Source: Myxococcales bacterium
Lineage (GTDB): Bacteria > Myxococcota_A > Bradymonadia > UBA7976 > UBA1532
Length of the DNA: 64,000 bases
Reading direction: 5' to 3'
NCBI GenBank assembly: GCA_020633435.1
Contig: JACKDP010000012.1
Location: 62,001-126,000, forward strand
Both the position numbers and the translations under genes were made by a program. Numbering within the stretch: the stretch's first letter is position 1; each line of letters opens with the position of its first letter. The notes under the pieces were generated by a model that did not search any database, had not been told where the DNA came from, and saw only the letters and a list, made by a program, of their open reading frames with translations. This document shows positions 25,891-34,301 of the stretch, in pieces.

Positions 25891-28281
25891 CTACTCCCCC
25901 CGGCCCCGGCGCTCGGCCAGCTCCCACATGCGCAGGTAGCCTTCGGCCGAGCGGAAGAGCGGCTCCAGGTCGGCGTCGGTGGCCCCGCCCCGGCGGGCGT
26001 CTTCGATGAGCTCGGGCAGCAGGCCGATGTGCAGCATGCCCTGGGTGTTGAAGTCGACGTCCTTCTCGCCCAGCCGCGGCTCGGTGAAGGTCACGTCGCC
26101 GGCGACCGAGGTGAAGGGGTACTGGACGGGGTTCTCCTGGGGCTGGCCGCAGCGGGCGTCGTCGCCGAAGCGGGGGCGGGGGCCATGGGCCAGACCATTG
26201 AGATCAAAGCCGAATCCCTCGGCCGGGTAGCCGCCCTGGGCGGCGATGAGGCCCACGCGGCCGAGCAGGCCGCGCACCATGGCCTGGGGATCGGCGGCGT
26301 CGGCGCAGCGGCCGAGGCTGCCGTTGGAGATGCCCCCGAGGGCGTAGGTCAGGCCCCCCTTGTTGTTGCCATGGGTCGCGGCGGGCGGGTAGGCGCGCTC
26401 GCCCAGCAGGGCGTAGGCCCGCTCGGCGGATCGCTGCGGCAGGTGATCGACCTCGACGATCATGCCGCGGTCCATCAGCTCTTCGAGCAGCGTCTCGCCC
26501 AGGGCCGTGAGGCCGGCGTTCTGGCAGTAGGCGCCGCGCAGGGGCGGCTCCTGCAGGGTGCCGGCGAAGGGCAGCAGCGTGGCGATGGGGTTGTTCACGA
26601 AGCGGCTGGTGTCGTTGGGCGGCGGGGACAGGTAGTCCTCCCGGGGCTGGTTGGCCCCCCCGAACTGCACGTCGCCCTTGTCGAAGGTGATGGGTACGCC
26701 CGGGCAGTCCAGGGTGAAGTTGGACCAGTGGCCGCTGTTGATGAGGTTGCCGATCTCGATGATGCCGCGGTGGCCATCGCCGGCCGAGAAGCCGTTGTCG
26801 TACTTGTGGACGGGGAAGACGGCGCGCACGCCGAGGCCGTGGTAGCGGTCGAGCTTCTCGCGCAGCAGCTCGGGGGTGCAGGTGGGGAAGCCCTCGCGCG
26901 GCGTCACGAAGCAGTCGAAGACATTGGAGATTTCGATGCCCAGGAGGACCGCCAGCTTGCCCTCGGCGATGACGGCGCGGGCCTCGGCGGGGGACTCGAC
27001 GATGCGGAAGAAGCCCTTGCCGGGCCCGCCCGCCTGGGCGTCGATGTAGCGCTCCATGTTGCGCGCCTCGGCGATCTGGCGATCCACCGAGACCATGTCG
27101 TTGCAGTCGTAGCGCACGCGCTGCCAGCCGGCGCCGGTGACCAGCTCGCAGAGCACGGAGTTGCCGGTGGCGTGCTGCACGAACAGGCGCAGGCCCCCGA
27201 GCCAGGCGCGCTCCAGCCAGCGGTAGTACATGGCCTGGTGCGTCAGGCTGTTCCAGGTGTTCGGCCAGTCGGTGAAGGTGGGGTAGCCATCGGCGTGGTG
27301 GCTGAACTCCGGCGCGCGGCCCTGGGCGAGGCTGGCGATGAGGCCCTCGGGATCCAGATCGCCGTCCAGGGCGTAGCCCACGACGTCGCGCCGGCCGTCC
27401 GCCTCGTGGAACGGCTCGCAGCTCGCCAGGGCGTGCTCCACGCCGAGGCGGTGGAACGGCGCGCCGTGGAAGATGCCGCCCCCGCCGAAGGCGAAGTTGG
27501 TGAGCAGGTGCCCGTGGGTCTCGACGATGCCGTACACGTCGCCGTCCGGCCAGGTGGTCACGCCCGGGCTGCCGGCCGCGTCGATGGTCAGCTCGGGGAA
27601 GTCCGCGCAGCCCTCGCTCGGGTACAGCGTCACGATGGCGGCGTCGTCGAGGGCGTCATCCAGCCCGCCCACCGTCAGCAGGCGCCCGGTGGCGTACTGC
27701 CGAAGCTGGAACCGGGTGGGATCGTGGGCCGAGACCTCCAGCGTCCACTCGCCCGTGGATCGGTAGCTGTCGTCCACCAGCGAGATGTCCGATTCCAGGT
27801 GGTCCACCCGCGGGAACGTCACCTCGCCCGCCTCCGACGTCTCGGCCGTCAGGTAGCGGCGCTCGGCGTCATATAGGAGGAACGTCCCGAGGTCGGTGGG
27901 CTGCAGGCGGAAGCGCGCCGCCTCCGTGGCGTCCGCGCCGTCGAAGGCGAACGTCTCCCCCGCCGCGCGGATGAAGCGGATGTCCGCGTCCCCGAACGTG
28001 GCGACATCCATGGTCACGCAGCCATGGGCGAAGGCGTAGATGCCCTCGTTCGCCGGCGCTGGGGGCCGCTCCACGGGCACCCGGGCGTCAACGGGGGCCG
28101 CGTCGACCGGCGCCGCGTCGACCAGCGCCCCGTCCGCCGGGGTCGCGTCGGCCGCCCGGGCGTCCCCCGGCGCACCATCCCCGCCGCCCGCGTCTACGCC
28201 GCCGCCGCCGGACGGCCCGTCATCACAGCCCCCGATCGCCACGCCGATCAGGAGCACGCCCACCACACCGCGAAGAGCCAA
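25891..28281 (-). CDS. Dipeptidase-like (peptidase M19-like) amidohydrolase lipoprotein
   Basis: The product has about 796 residues. The TTG at 28281 with GGAGG upstream gives a compact lipoprotein signal (GVAIGGC); a GTG eight codons earlier is the alternative. An Asp/Ala-rich linker leads into a beta-rich domain (about residues 70-230). A TIM-barrel part with M19-like motifs follows: ETHGHLL in place of the usual DGHND metal site, LLGIEISN, GMIVEVDHLP and THGNNKGG. Renal-dipeptidase-type enzymes split dipeptides using two zinc ions. This one is larger than typical M19 proteins and has an altered first motif, so activity is uncertain. It is probably displayed in the periplasm or on the surface. 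Confidence 0.75.
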   Translation of the reverse strand: MALRGVVGVLLIGVAIGGCDDGPSGGGGVDAGGGDGAPGDARAADATPADGALVDAAPVDAAPVDARVPVERPPAPANEGIYAFAHGCVTMDVATFGDADIRFIRAAGETFAFDGADATEAARFRLQPTDLGTFLLYDAERRYLTAETSEAGEVTFPRVDHLESDISLVDDSYRSTGEWTLEVSAHDPTRFQLRQYATGRLLTVGGLDDALDDAAIVTLYPSEGCADFPELTIDAAGSPGVTTWPDGDVYGIVETHGHLLTNFAFGGGGIFHGAPFHRLGVEHALASCEPFHEADGRRDVVGYALDGDLDPEGLIASLAQGRAPEFSHHADGYPTFTDWPNTWNSLTHQAMYYRWLERAWLGGLRLFVQHATGNSVLCELVTGAGWQRVRYDCNDMVSVDRQIAEARNMERYIDAQAGGPGKGFFRIVESPAEARAVIAEGKLAVLLGIEISNVFDCFVTPREGFPTCTPELLREKLDRYHGLGVRAVFPVHKYDNGFSAGDGHRGIIEIGNLINSGHWSNFTLDCPGVPITFDKGDVQFGGANQPREDYLSPPPNDTSRFVNNPIATLLPFAGTLQEPPLRGAYCQNAGLTALGETLLEELMDRGMIVEVDHLPQRSAERAYALLGERAYPPAATHGNNKGGLTYALGGISNGSLGRCADAADPQAMVRGLLGRVGLIAAQGGYPAEGFGFDLNGLAHGPRPRFGDDARCGQPQENPVQYPFTSVAGDVTFTEPRLGEKDVDFNTQGMLHIGLLPELIEDARRGGATDADLEPLFRSAEGYLRMWELAERRGRGE

Positions 28282-28453
28282 GCGCCGCCTCCATCCCAGG
28301 GCCTCCACCGCCCCGGGGATGCACCCTACGTGAGCGACGTCCGAGATCAAAACGTCCTGGCTGGCAAAGGCGCGACGCGGCCCCTGGCCCGCGTCGGTCC
28401 GGGGGGCAGGGGCGAGGGCGCAACCCCCGGACGCGCTGGCCTGCCCCGAAACC

Positions 28454-28473
28454 CATGAACGAAAACATTCATG
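28454..28473. repeat. AT-rich inverted repeat
   Basis: CATGAA-N8-TTCATG is a perfect 6+6 inverted repeat in an AT-rich patch immediately after the stop of a truncated gene fragment (28469), about 170 bases upstream of the dipeptidase-like start. It could be an operator of that gene or a weak terminator. I saw no convincing -10 box. Confidence 0.4.
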
Positions 28474-28623
28474 ATTTCAAATCCTTGGTTCCTCCCGAGC
28501 GCTCCACTGGTCGGGGCACCACCCGCGCGGTCAGCCACACATCGGAGCGGGTGATGTCGTCGCAGAGGTTCTCGGCCCCGGCCCCGTCCGTCGCCGCCTC
28601 CTCGAAGGTGCCCGGGCAGCGCA
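28469..28623 (-). pseudogene. 3' fragment of a truncated gene
   Basis: About 50 codons with strong G/C third-position bias encode a segment such as CPGTFEEAATDGAGAENLCD and DVWLTARVVPRP before a TGA at 28471-28469. No start exists. The upstream part has been replaced by the RCC1-like tandem block, whose homology begins near 28624-28632. It looks like the C-terminus of an exported Cys-containing protein of unknown family. Confidence 0.45.
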
Positions 28624-28631
28624 GGACGGCT

Positions 28632-29846
28632 CTATGGATGGAGCGTGTACGGGTTGGCTGGAAATCCGCCCCAGCACCACACGAAGCCATCGAAGTCGAG
28701 GCCGCAGTGGCCATCGTTGGCCGTGACGAGCTGCCGGAGCGGCACGGCCGGCAGGCGGTCGTAGTCCGAGTGCTCGGCCACGAGGAAGGGTTCGCCAGCC
28801 CAGCAGCTCACCAGGCCAGTGTCGGCCCGGAGCGCGCAGATGAACCCGCCGTCCCCGAGCGAGATGGACGAGAACGGTCCTGGAGGCGCCGGCTCGTGCA
28901 CATCGCACTCGGCCTCGCCCGCGAGCGTCAGGCGGCACCTCAGGCCAGATGGCGCAATCCGCGAGTACGGCCCCTCGAGCACGTGCCGCTCGGGTCGACA
29001 GAATGTCTCAATGGCCCCCGAGTCTCGCAGCGCGACGCAGCTCTCCACCTGGACGAAGCGGCCAGCGGGCCGGGGCAGGTACTCCGGCGCGCCCGGCTCA
29101 TGGCTCCAGCACTCGAGGCTGTCATCCAGGCGGATGGCGCAAGTGACCCAGCCCGCCGCTGACACCTGCTTGAAGGGTCCCGCCGGTGGGAGGGCCGCAC
29201 CGCGAGGGGAGGTGTGCCAGCAATGAGCCTCGCCCTCCAGGTCAAGGGCGCAGCCCACGAGGACGTTGCCATCGACAGACGAGAGCGGGCCGCGGGGGAG
29301 CCAGGCGAAGGTATCGAGGATGCGTTCGCCACCGCGGATGACCTGGGCATCGACCGGGCGTGGACCTGCCAGAACACACTCGACGCGGCCAGTCGCCAGC
29401 CCACAGACGGTGGACCCCTGCAGGAAGGGATTCGACGTCAGGGAATCCCACCGAACCGGCTCTCGCGGCACGTCGACGGTCGCGTCGATGGGAGGCGGCC
29501 GGGCGGCGTCGACCACGGTGGCATCCGGCCAGCGAGGACCTGCCGCCGCGTCACGCTGGGCCGGCGCGCCGACGTCCGGCGCCCACAGCCGGGCGCGGTG
29601 GGCATCGGGCGCCGCGTCGACCGGGGTGGCATCGGCGCCACCATCCGGGCCGAGGTCTGGCAGCGCGGCGTCGCCCGCGGGGTCGTCGGATCCCGCGTCC
29701 AGCCCCGCGAGTCGTCCCGGGCCCACGAGGATGGGCGACGCCGGTGGCGCCTCGCAGGCCGCCAGGCAGAGCACGACCAGCAGGTGCGCCCAGCCCACCA
29801 CGCCACGCTCCGACCGCGGGGCGGTGTGGTGATGCTCGATCCTCAT
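28632..29846 (-). CDS. RCC1-like repeat lipoprotein, tandem copy 1
   Basis: This 404-residue protein starts at the ATG at 29846, behind a C7 (G7 in the mRNA) tract that can act as ribosome-binding site. It has a lipobox CLAAC, a linker rich in Asp, Ala and Pro (DAGSDDPAGDAALPDLGPDG) and a beta-propeller-like domain of about 270 residues. Its rungs (VTCAIRLDDSLECWSHEPG, HCGLDFDGFVWCWGG) carry the CxL-x-DG-x-xxCWG signature of RCC1/BLIP-II-like repeats. The adjacent copy is nearly identical except for about 100 residues in the middle. It is probably displayed at the cell surface; ligand unknown. Confidence 0.82.
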   Translation of the reverse strand: MRIEHHHTAPRSERGVVGWAHLLVVLCLAACEAPPASPILVGPGRLAGLDAGSDDPAGDAALPDLGPDGGADATPVDAAPDAHRARLWAPDVGAPAQRDAAAGPRWPDATVVDAARPPPIDATVDVPREPVRWDSLTSNPFLQGSTVCGLATGRVECVLAGPRPVDAQVIRGGERILDTFAWLPRGPLSSVDGNVLVGCALDLEGEAHCWHTSPRGAALPPAGPFKQVSAAGWVTCAIRLDDSLECWSHEPGAPEYLPRPAGRFVQVESCVALRDSGAIETFCRPERHVLEGPYSRIAPSGLRCRLTLAGEAECDVHEPAPPGPFSSISLGDGGFICALRADTGLVSCWAGEPFLVAEHSDYDRLPAVPLRQLVTANDGHCGLDFDGFVWCWGGFPANPYTLHP

Positions 29847-29918
29847 GCGCCCCCCCGTGCCTTCCGGCTCGACGAGGATGGTAGAGCTCGGCGCGAGGTA
29901 GGCTGTCACGTCGACGAT

Positions 29919-31136
29919 CTATGGGTGGAGCGTGTACGGGTTGGCTGGAAATCCGCCCCAGCACCACACGAAGCCATCGAAGTCGAGGCCGCAGTGGCCA
30001 TCGTTGGCCGTGACGAGCTGCCGGAGCGGCACGGCCGGCAGGCGGTCGTAGTCCGAGTGCTCGGCCACGAGGAAGGGTTCGCCCGCCCAGCAGCTCACCA
30101 GGCCGGTGTCGGCCCGGAGCGCGCAGATGAACCCGCCGTCCCCGAGCGAGATGGACGAGAACGGTCCTGGAGGCGCCGGCTCGTGCACATCGCACTCGGC
30201 CTCGCCCGCGAGCGTCAGGCGGCACCTCAGGCCAGATGGCGCAATCCGCGAGTACGGCCCCTCGAGGACCTGTCGTTCGGGTCCGCAGAAGCTCTCGATG
30301 GCCCCCGAGTCTCGCAGCGCGAAGCAGGCCACCACCTGGACGAAGCGGCCGGCGGGCCGGGGCAGGTACTCCGGCGCGCCCGGCTCATGGCTCCAGCACT
30401 CGAGGCTGTCATCCAGGCGGATGGCGCAGGTCACGAACCCCGCCGCCGACACTTGCTTGAAGGGCCCTGGTGGCGCGGGCGCCGCGCCAATCGGGTCCGC
30501 GCTCCAGCAATGCGCTTCCCCGGCGAGGTCGAGGGCGCAACCAATGAGCGGGTTGCCGTCGACAAACGAGAACGGGCCGCGGGGGAGCCACCCGAAGCCA
30601 TCGTCAAAGATGCGCTCACCCCCGTGGATGACCCGGGCGTCGACAGGGCGTACACCCGCAACGATGCACTCGAGGTGACCATCCGTCAGCCCGCAGATCG
30701 ATGACGAGGGCTGGAAGGGATTCGATGTCAGGAAGTCCCACCGAACCGGCTCCCGCGGGATGTCGGCGGTCGCGTCGATGGGAGGCGGCCTGGCGGCGTC
30801 GACCACGGTGGCATCCGGCCAGCGAGGACCTGCCGCCGCGTCACGCTGGGCCGGCGCGCCGACGTCCGGCGCCCACAGCCGGGCGCGGTGGGCATCGGGC
30901 GCCGCGTCGACCGGGGTGGCATCGGCGCCACCATCCGGGCCGAGGTCTGGCAGCGCGGCGTCGCCCGCGGGGTCGTCGGATCCCGCGTCCAGCCCCGCGA
31001 GTCGTCCCGGGCCCACGAGGATGGGCGACGCCGGTGGCGCCTCGCAGGCCGCCAGGCAGAGCACGACCAGCAGGTGCGCCCAGCCCACCACGCCACGCTC
31101 CGACCGCGGGGCGGTGTGGTGATGCTCGATCCTCAT
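29919..31136 (-). CDS. RCC1-like repeat lipoprotein, tandem copy 2
   Basis: The 405-residue paralogue of the preceding protein has the same signal, lipobox (CLAAC), Asp/Ala linker and C-terminal propeller. The central segment differs: SICGLTDGHLECIVAG here against TVCGLATGRVECVLAG in copy 1, and WSADPIGAAPAPP against WHTSPRGAALPP. The reading frame is intact. The ATG at 31136 is preceded by a C8 (G8) tract, one base longer than in copy 1. Near-identical ends with a variable middle suggest gene conversion or selection on the exposed part. It is probably surface-exposed like copy 1. Confidence 0.82.
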   Translation of the reverse strand: MRIEHHHTAPRSERGVVGWAHLLVVLCLAACEAPPASPILVGPGRLAGLDAGSDDPAGDAALPDLGPDGGADATPVDAAPDAHRARLWAPDVGAPAQRDAAAGPRWPDATVVDAARPPPIDATADIPREPVRWDFLTSNPFQPSSSICGLTDGHLECIVAGVRPVDARVIHGGERIFDDGFGWLPRGPFSFVDGNPLIGCALDLAGEAHCWSADPIGAAPAPPGPFKQVSAAGFVTCAIRLDDSLECWSHEPGAPEYLPRPAGRFVQVVACFALRDSGAIESFCGPERQVLEGPYSRIAPSGLRCRLTLAGEAECDVHEPAPPGPFSSISLGDGGFICALRADTGLVSCWAGEPFLVAEHSDYDRLPAVPLRQLVTANDGHCGLDFDGFVWCWGGFPANPYTLHP

Positions 31137-31209
31137 GCGCCCCCCCCGTGCCTTCCGGCTCGACGAGGATGGTAGAGCCCGGCGCGAGGCAGGCTGTCAC
31201 GTCGACGAT

Positions 31210-31329
31210 CTATGGGTGGAGCGTGTACGGGTTGGCTGGAAGTCCGCCCCAGCACCAGACGAAGCCGTCGAGGTCCAGCCCGCAATGACCAGCCCCGACT
31301 GATACGATCTGCCCCAGTCGGACGGGGGG
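31210..31329 (-). pseudogene. 3' end of a third RCC1-like copy
   Basis: About 40 codons ending GHCGLDLDGFVWCWGGLPAN and the shared tail PYTLHP are related to, but more diverged from, the two complete copies. Upstream, at 31330, the sequence switches directly into the ABC-transporter fragment, so no start remains. It marks the original left neighbour of the ABC gene. Confidence 0.7.
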
Positions 31330-31906
31330 CACACCCACACTCGTCACTGGTACCCGCGGGCCTGGAGGCTGAACAGCCGCGCGTACTGGCCATCGCTGGC
31401 CATCAGGCTGGCGTGGTCGCCCTGCTCGATGATGCGGCCGCGGTCGAGGACGATGATGTGGTCGGCCATGCGCACGGTGGAGAAGCGGTGCGAGATGAGG
31501 ATGGCCATCTGATCGGCGGCGGCGCCCCGGATGTGCTCGAAGATGCGCTCTTCGGCCACGGCGTCCATGGCGGAGGTGGGCTCGTCGAGGACGAGCAGGT
31601 CGGCCTCCTTGCGCATGAAGGCGCGGGCGAGGGCGATCTTCTGCCACTGGCCGATGGAGAGCTCCTGGCCGCCCTTGAACCAGCGGCCGAGCTGGGTGCG
31701 GTAGCCCTCGGGGAGCTGGTCGATGAAGGGGGCGGCGAGGCCCTGCTCGGCGGCCTCCTGCCAGCGGGGTTCGTCCTCGCAGGCGGCCTGGTCGCCCACG
31801 GCGATGTTGTGGCCGACGAGGAACTGGTAGCGCACAAGTCCTGGAAGATCACGCCGATACGGCGGCGCAGGGCGGTGACGTCCCAGTCCTTGAGGTCGAG
31901 GCCGTC
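31330..31906 (-). pseudogene. 3' fragment of the ABC transporter gene (direct repeat R1)
   Basis: 577 bp match 36227-36804 almost base for base, including non-coding bases after the stop. The fragment encodes the signature LSIGQW, Walker B LLVLDEPTSA and H-loop ISHRF, but lacks the membrane domain and Walker A. One A is missing at 31836-31837 (AA against AAA), shifting the frame, and a few substitutions occur (for example Trp to Cys in GDQAAWEDE). It is not functional. It ends 10 bases before the stop of the neighbouring barrel gene. Confidence 0.85.
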
Positions 31907-31916
31907 CAAGGCAATC

Positions 31917-32624
31917 CTACATGGCCGAGCGAATGCCCACGGTGAGGGTGACCCCGCCCACTCCTACCGGTTGGGGCTCGGCGAACGCGACGCTCAGCGG
32001 TCCCTTGCCCGCGGGCCCCGCTACGGCTACCGAGGTGCCCATATGCAGTTGAACCCACAAGCCTGGCGTCGCTTCGTAGGCTCCACCAAAGCTCATCCGG
32101 CGTGACCATCCGACCAGAGTCTTGGCGCCGTGGCCTGACCAGATGGCCAATCCCGCCCCGAACAGTGCGTCGGCCTCCAGGTGCTCCCACACGCTGAAAC
32201 TCATCCGAGCCCGCACACCGGGTGAGGTGATGGACCGTTTGCCGGTGGCGGCGGTCTGGTCCTCGAGCGAGGCGGACTCAAGGTCAAGCCCCACGAAGAG
32301 CATCCGCCCGAACCGCCACTCCAGGCCTGGCCTGACGGCATACGGGGGCGCGACCTCGACTTGCTGGACCCGAACGCCGGTGTCGGCCGCGACCACCGCG
32401 ATGAACGACGTCTTCAACCCGACCACAAGCTCGAGTACCGCGACTCGATCACCTGCCGGTGGCACGTCACTCTGGGGTCGACCGCACGCCGTCAGCGGGC
32501 AGCAGTCCCTCGGCCGCAGTCCCGGGCCGTCGCAGTGCCCGTAGCAGGGCAGCGTCAGAATGAAAGCTGCAGCGCCCAGCAGCGCCGGCAGGCTCCGTGT
32601 CAGCCGGCTGCCGACCGGCCTCAC
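31917..32624 (-). CDS. Outer-membrane beta-barrel-like protein of the inserted cassette
   Basis: The product has 235 residues from a GTG overlapping the protease-like gene stop (GTGA). The signal region LPALLGAAAFILTLPC is followed by a Cys-rich stretch (CYGHCDGPGLRPRDCC) and then amphipathic strands (LELVVGLKTSFIAVVAADTG, PGLWVQLHMGTSVAVAG) typical of a barrel. It is the last gene of a four-gene unit with lower GC than its surroundings. Family not recognised. Confidence 0.7.
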   Translation of the reverse strand: MRPVGSRLTRSLPALLGAAAFILTLPCYGHCDGPGLRPRDCCPLTACGRPQSDVPPAGDRVAVLELVVGLKTSFIAVVAADTGVRVQQVEVAPPYAVRPGLEWRFGRMLFVGLDLESASLEDQTAATGKRSITSPGVRARMSFSVWEHLEADALFGAGLAIWSGHGAKTLVGWSRRMSFGGAYEATPGLWVQLHMGTSVAVAGPAGKGPLSVAFAEPQPVGVGGVTLTVGIRSAM

Positions 32625-33403
32625 GGCAGGCACACTCCGCCGATGCCGCTGGCAATGGCCTCGTTCTCTGCCAGCGGTCGAAGCGAGCGAAAGCTGGCAC
32701 ACTCGTTCTGGGTGACGATGTGTGCTCGGTCTTCCAGGCGAGGGCAGCCTCGCTCGGTCATGAGTGGCAGCGGCGCGTTGCCCAGGCACTCTGGATCCAG
32801 CGGGAAGCGCCCTGGGAGCCCCTGGGCATGCCCGAACTCGTGCGCCCAGACGACGCCCATTGCACCGCTGGTGACAACCGCAGGCAGCTGACCCCGATTG
32901 GTACAGCCCAGAATCTGCTCGCCTGCGTCGGGGCTACCGGCGCAGTTGGAGATCCCGTCGACCACCAGGAAGGCGCCCAGCTCACCGATATCGAAGTCGC
33001 GCCTCAAGTTGCTCAGCGCATCGAGTCTCCCAATCGACGTCGGAAGCCGACGGTTCGGCCGGACTGACGCGAGCGAGAAGTCAACGCAACAGCGACGGTC
33101 CTCTCCTCCTGGAGCGGCCCCAGCGACTCTGCTGGTCGCCTGTTCCAGCCGCTGCCGGACCAGGTCGGCGCCAGGCCGACTTGCGATCAGGGAACTGTGC
33201 GCCACAACGACCTTGTGTGTAGCGACCGATGCATCTGAGACATGTCCGCCAGGCGGACGTGGTGGCGGATCAGCGATCCCATCGTCGCATCCAGTCTCTG
33301 CGCCCATCGCACAGAGCGCCAACAGCCCAGACCTTCCCATCCGCGAGATCCTGCACCGACCCAGGCCGGCAGGACCAGCCTCTGTGTTCCTCCCCACACT
33401 CAT
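32621..33403 (-). CDS. Putative zinc metalloprotease, exported
   Basis: The 260-residue protein contains WAHEFGHAQGLPGR, an HExxHxxGxx zinc motif of metzincin type, in the second half of the chain. The ATG at 33403 overlaps the upstream stop (ATGA). An internal ATG at 33340 would give a shorter, better lipoprotein-like signal (LLALCAMGAETGC), and I cannot decide between them. The Cys pairs (RRCCVDF, ISNCAG, LGCTNRG) fit an extracytoplasmic fold. It is co-translated with a lipoprotein and a barrel in the lower-GC cassette. Substrate unknown. Confidence 0.75.
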   Translation of the reverse strand: MSVGRNTEAGPAGLGRCRISRMGRSGLLALCAMGAETGCDDGIADPPPRPPGGHVSDASVATHKVVVAHSSLIASRPGADLVRQRLEQATSRVAGAAPGGEDRRCCVDFSLASVRPNRRLPTSIGRLDALSNLRRDFDIGELGAFLVVDGISNCAGSPDAGEQILGCTNRGQLPAVVTSGAMGVVWAHEFGHAQGLPGRFPLDPECLGNAPLPLMTERGCPRLEDRAHIVTQNECASFRSLRPLAENEAIASGIGGVCLP

Positions 33404-34257
33404 ATTGGCGCCCCGCTGCGGCGAAGGAAGCCTTCCAAGCCGAGACGGCGTATCTCAGTCGCGAGTTCGATGGCCAGGCGGACTCGCGAAAACTCACCCT
33501 TTCTGAGACTCACGTCCCAGTCTGGCATGGACTCCATCCGAGCATGGTAGGCCACCAGCTCAGCGATGGCACTGGATGACCCCGTTGCCCCAAGAGCATC
33601 GATGCTTCGAACGACCGCATAGTAGGCAAGGTCACTCTCCGTCTCGTCAGGCTGAGTCTCGACATCCCAGCTGGCATCTACCGGGGGCAGGCGACCCTGA
33701 GACTTCCAGTACCCGAACTCCAGACACTGTGAGAGAAATTCGACAACTTCACCGGTCACCGGCGACGACTCCCCGAGTCTGGCCGCCGCCATTCCGAGGC
33801 CCCCAAGAGTGAATCCGAGTCCATCCACACTCCGCCCTGCCAGGCCGGCGGTCGCATACCGTCGTCCCCCCAGGCGGACCTGCTTCGCCCAGGCGAGCAA
33901 CCGCGCCACATCCGCGGCCGAGCCCGCGAGGCCGACGACTTCGGCTGCCACCCGCCAGCAGGGCTCCAGCTGTTCGTCTCCCAGCACCCGGAATGGAAAG
34001 TCGCTCACGACTTCGGCGCCCAGCGCTCGAATGCCTTCGACGTAGGCCAGATAGCTGGGAACGTGCGCGCGATTGAACCCCCGATACTCGCCGCTGCTAT
34101 CGTTCCAGAGGCCGCAGTACTGGTCCACGAAGGCCTGGTAGGGCTCCGACTGGGGCTGAACCGCTGCCGTCAGTTCAGGCCGTGCCCGTGGCGTCGACTC
34201 TGGACCTGAGCAGGCCGCCAGCAACAGGAGAGCATGCAACACGCCTGACCACCTCAT
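33400..34257 (-). CDS. Lipoprotein of the inserted cassette
   Basis: The product has 285 residues from the ATG at 34257, with an excellent GGAGGAGGGAG site upstream. The lipobox reads LLLLAAC. The mature chain is largely helical (VARLLAWAKQVRLGG, SAIAELVAYHARMES), possibly HEAT-like, with single Cys residues. Third-position GC bias is weaker than in the flanking operons, in line with transfer. No family recognised. It is coupled by four bases to the protease-like gene downstream. Confidence 0.75.
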   Translation of the reverse strand: MRWSGVLHALLLLAACSGPESTPRARPELTAAVQPQSEPYQAFVDQYCGLWNDSSGEYRGFNRAHVPSYLAYVEGIRALGAEVVSDFPFRVLGDEQLEPCWRVAAEVVGLAGSAADVARLLAWAKQVRLGGRRYATAGLAGRSVDGLGFTLGGLGMAAARLGESSPVTGEVVEFLSQCLEFGYWKSQGRLPPVDASWDVETQPDETESDLAYYAVVRSIDALGATGSSSAIAELVAYHARMESMPDWDVSLRKGEFSRVRLAIELATEIRRLGLEGFLRRSGAPI

Positions 34258-34301
34258 TACTCCCTCCTCCGGCCACACGGCCCCATTGCGCTTGTCCTGC
34301 T

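Larger units (their letters stand above)
28632..31209. repeat. Tandem duplication of an RCC1-like gene unit (~1.29 kb)
   Basis: The two units 28632-29918 and 29919-31209 contain the same gene with its leader and 3' end, offset by 1287 bases at the stop codons. The 5' third and the 3' 600 bases are close to identical by eye; the central stretch (about 29130-29460 against 30420-30740) differs at many positions. A third, divergent 3' end follows at 31210. Confidence 0.8.

Noticed and set aside
28347..28538. Small minus-strand frame starting MNVFVHGFRG behind a possible RBS
   Set aside because: After the first ten residues it is low-complexity Pro/Arg sequence, and it overlaps the AT-rich inverted repeat; better read as regulatory or gene-end DNA.
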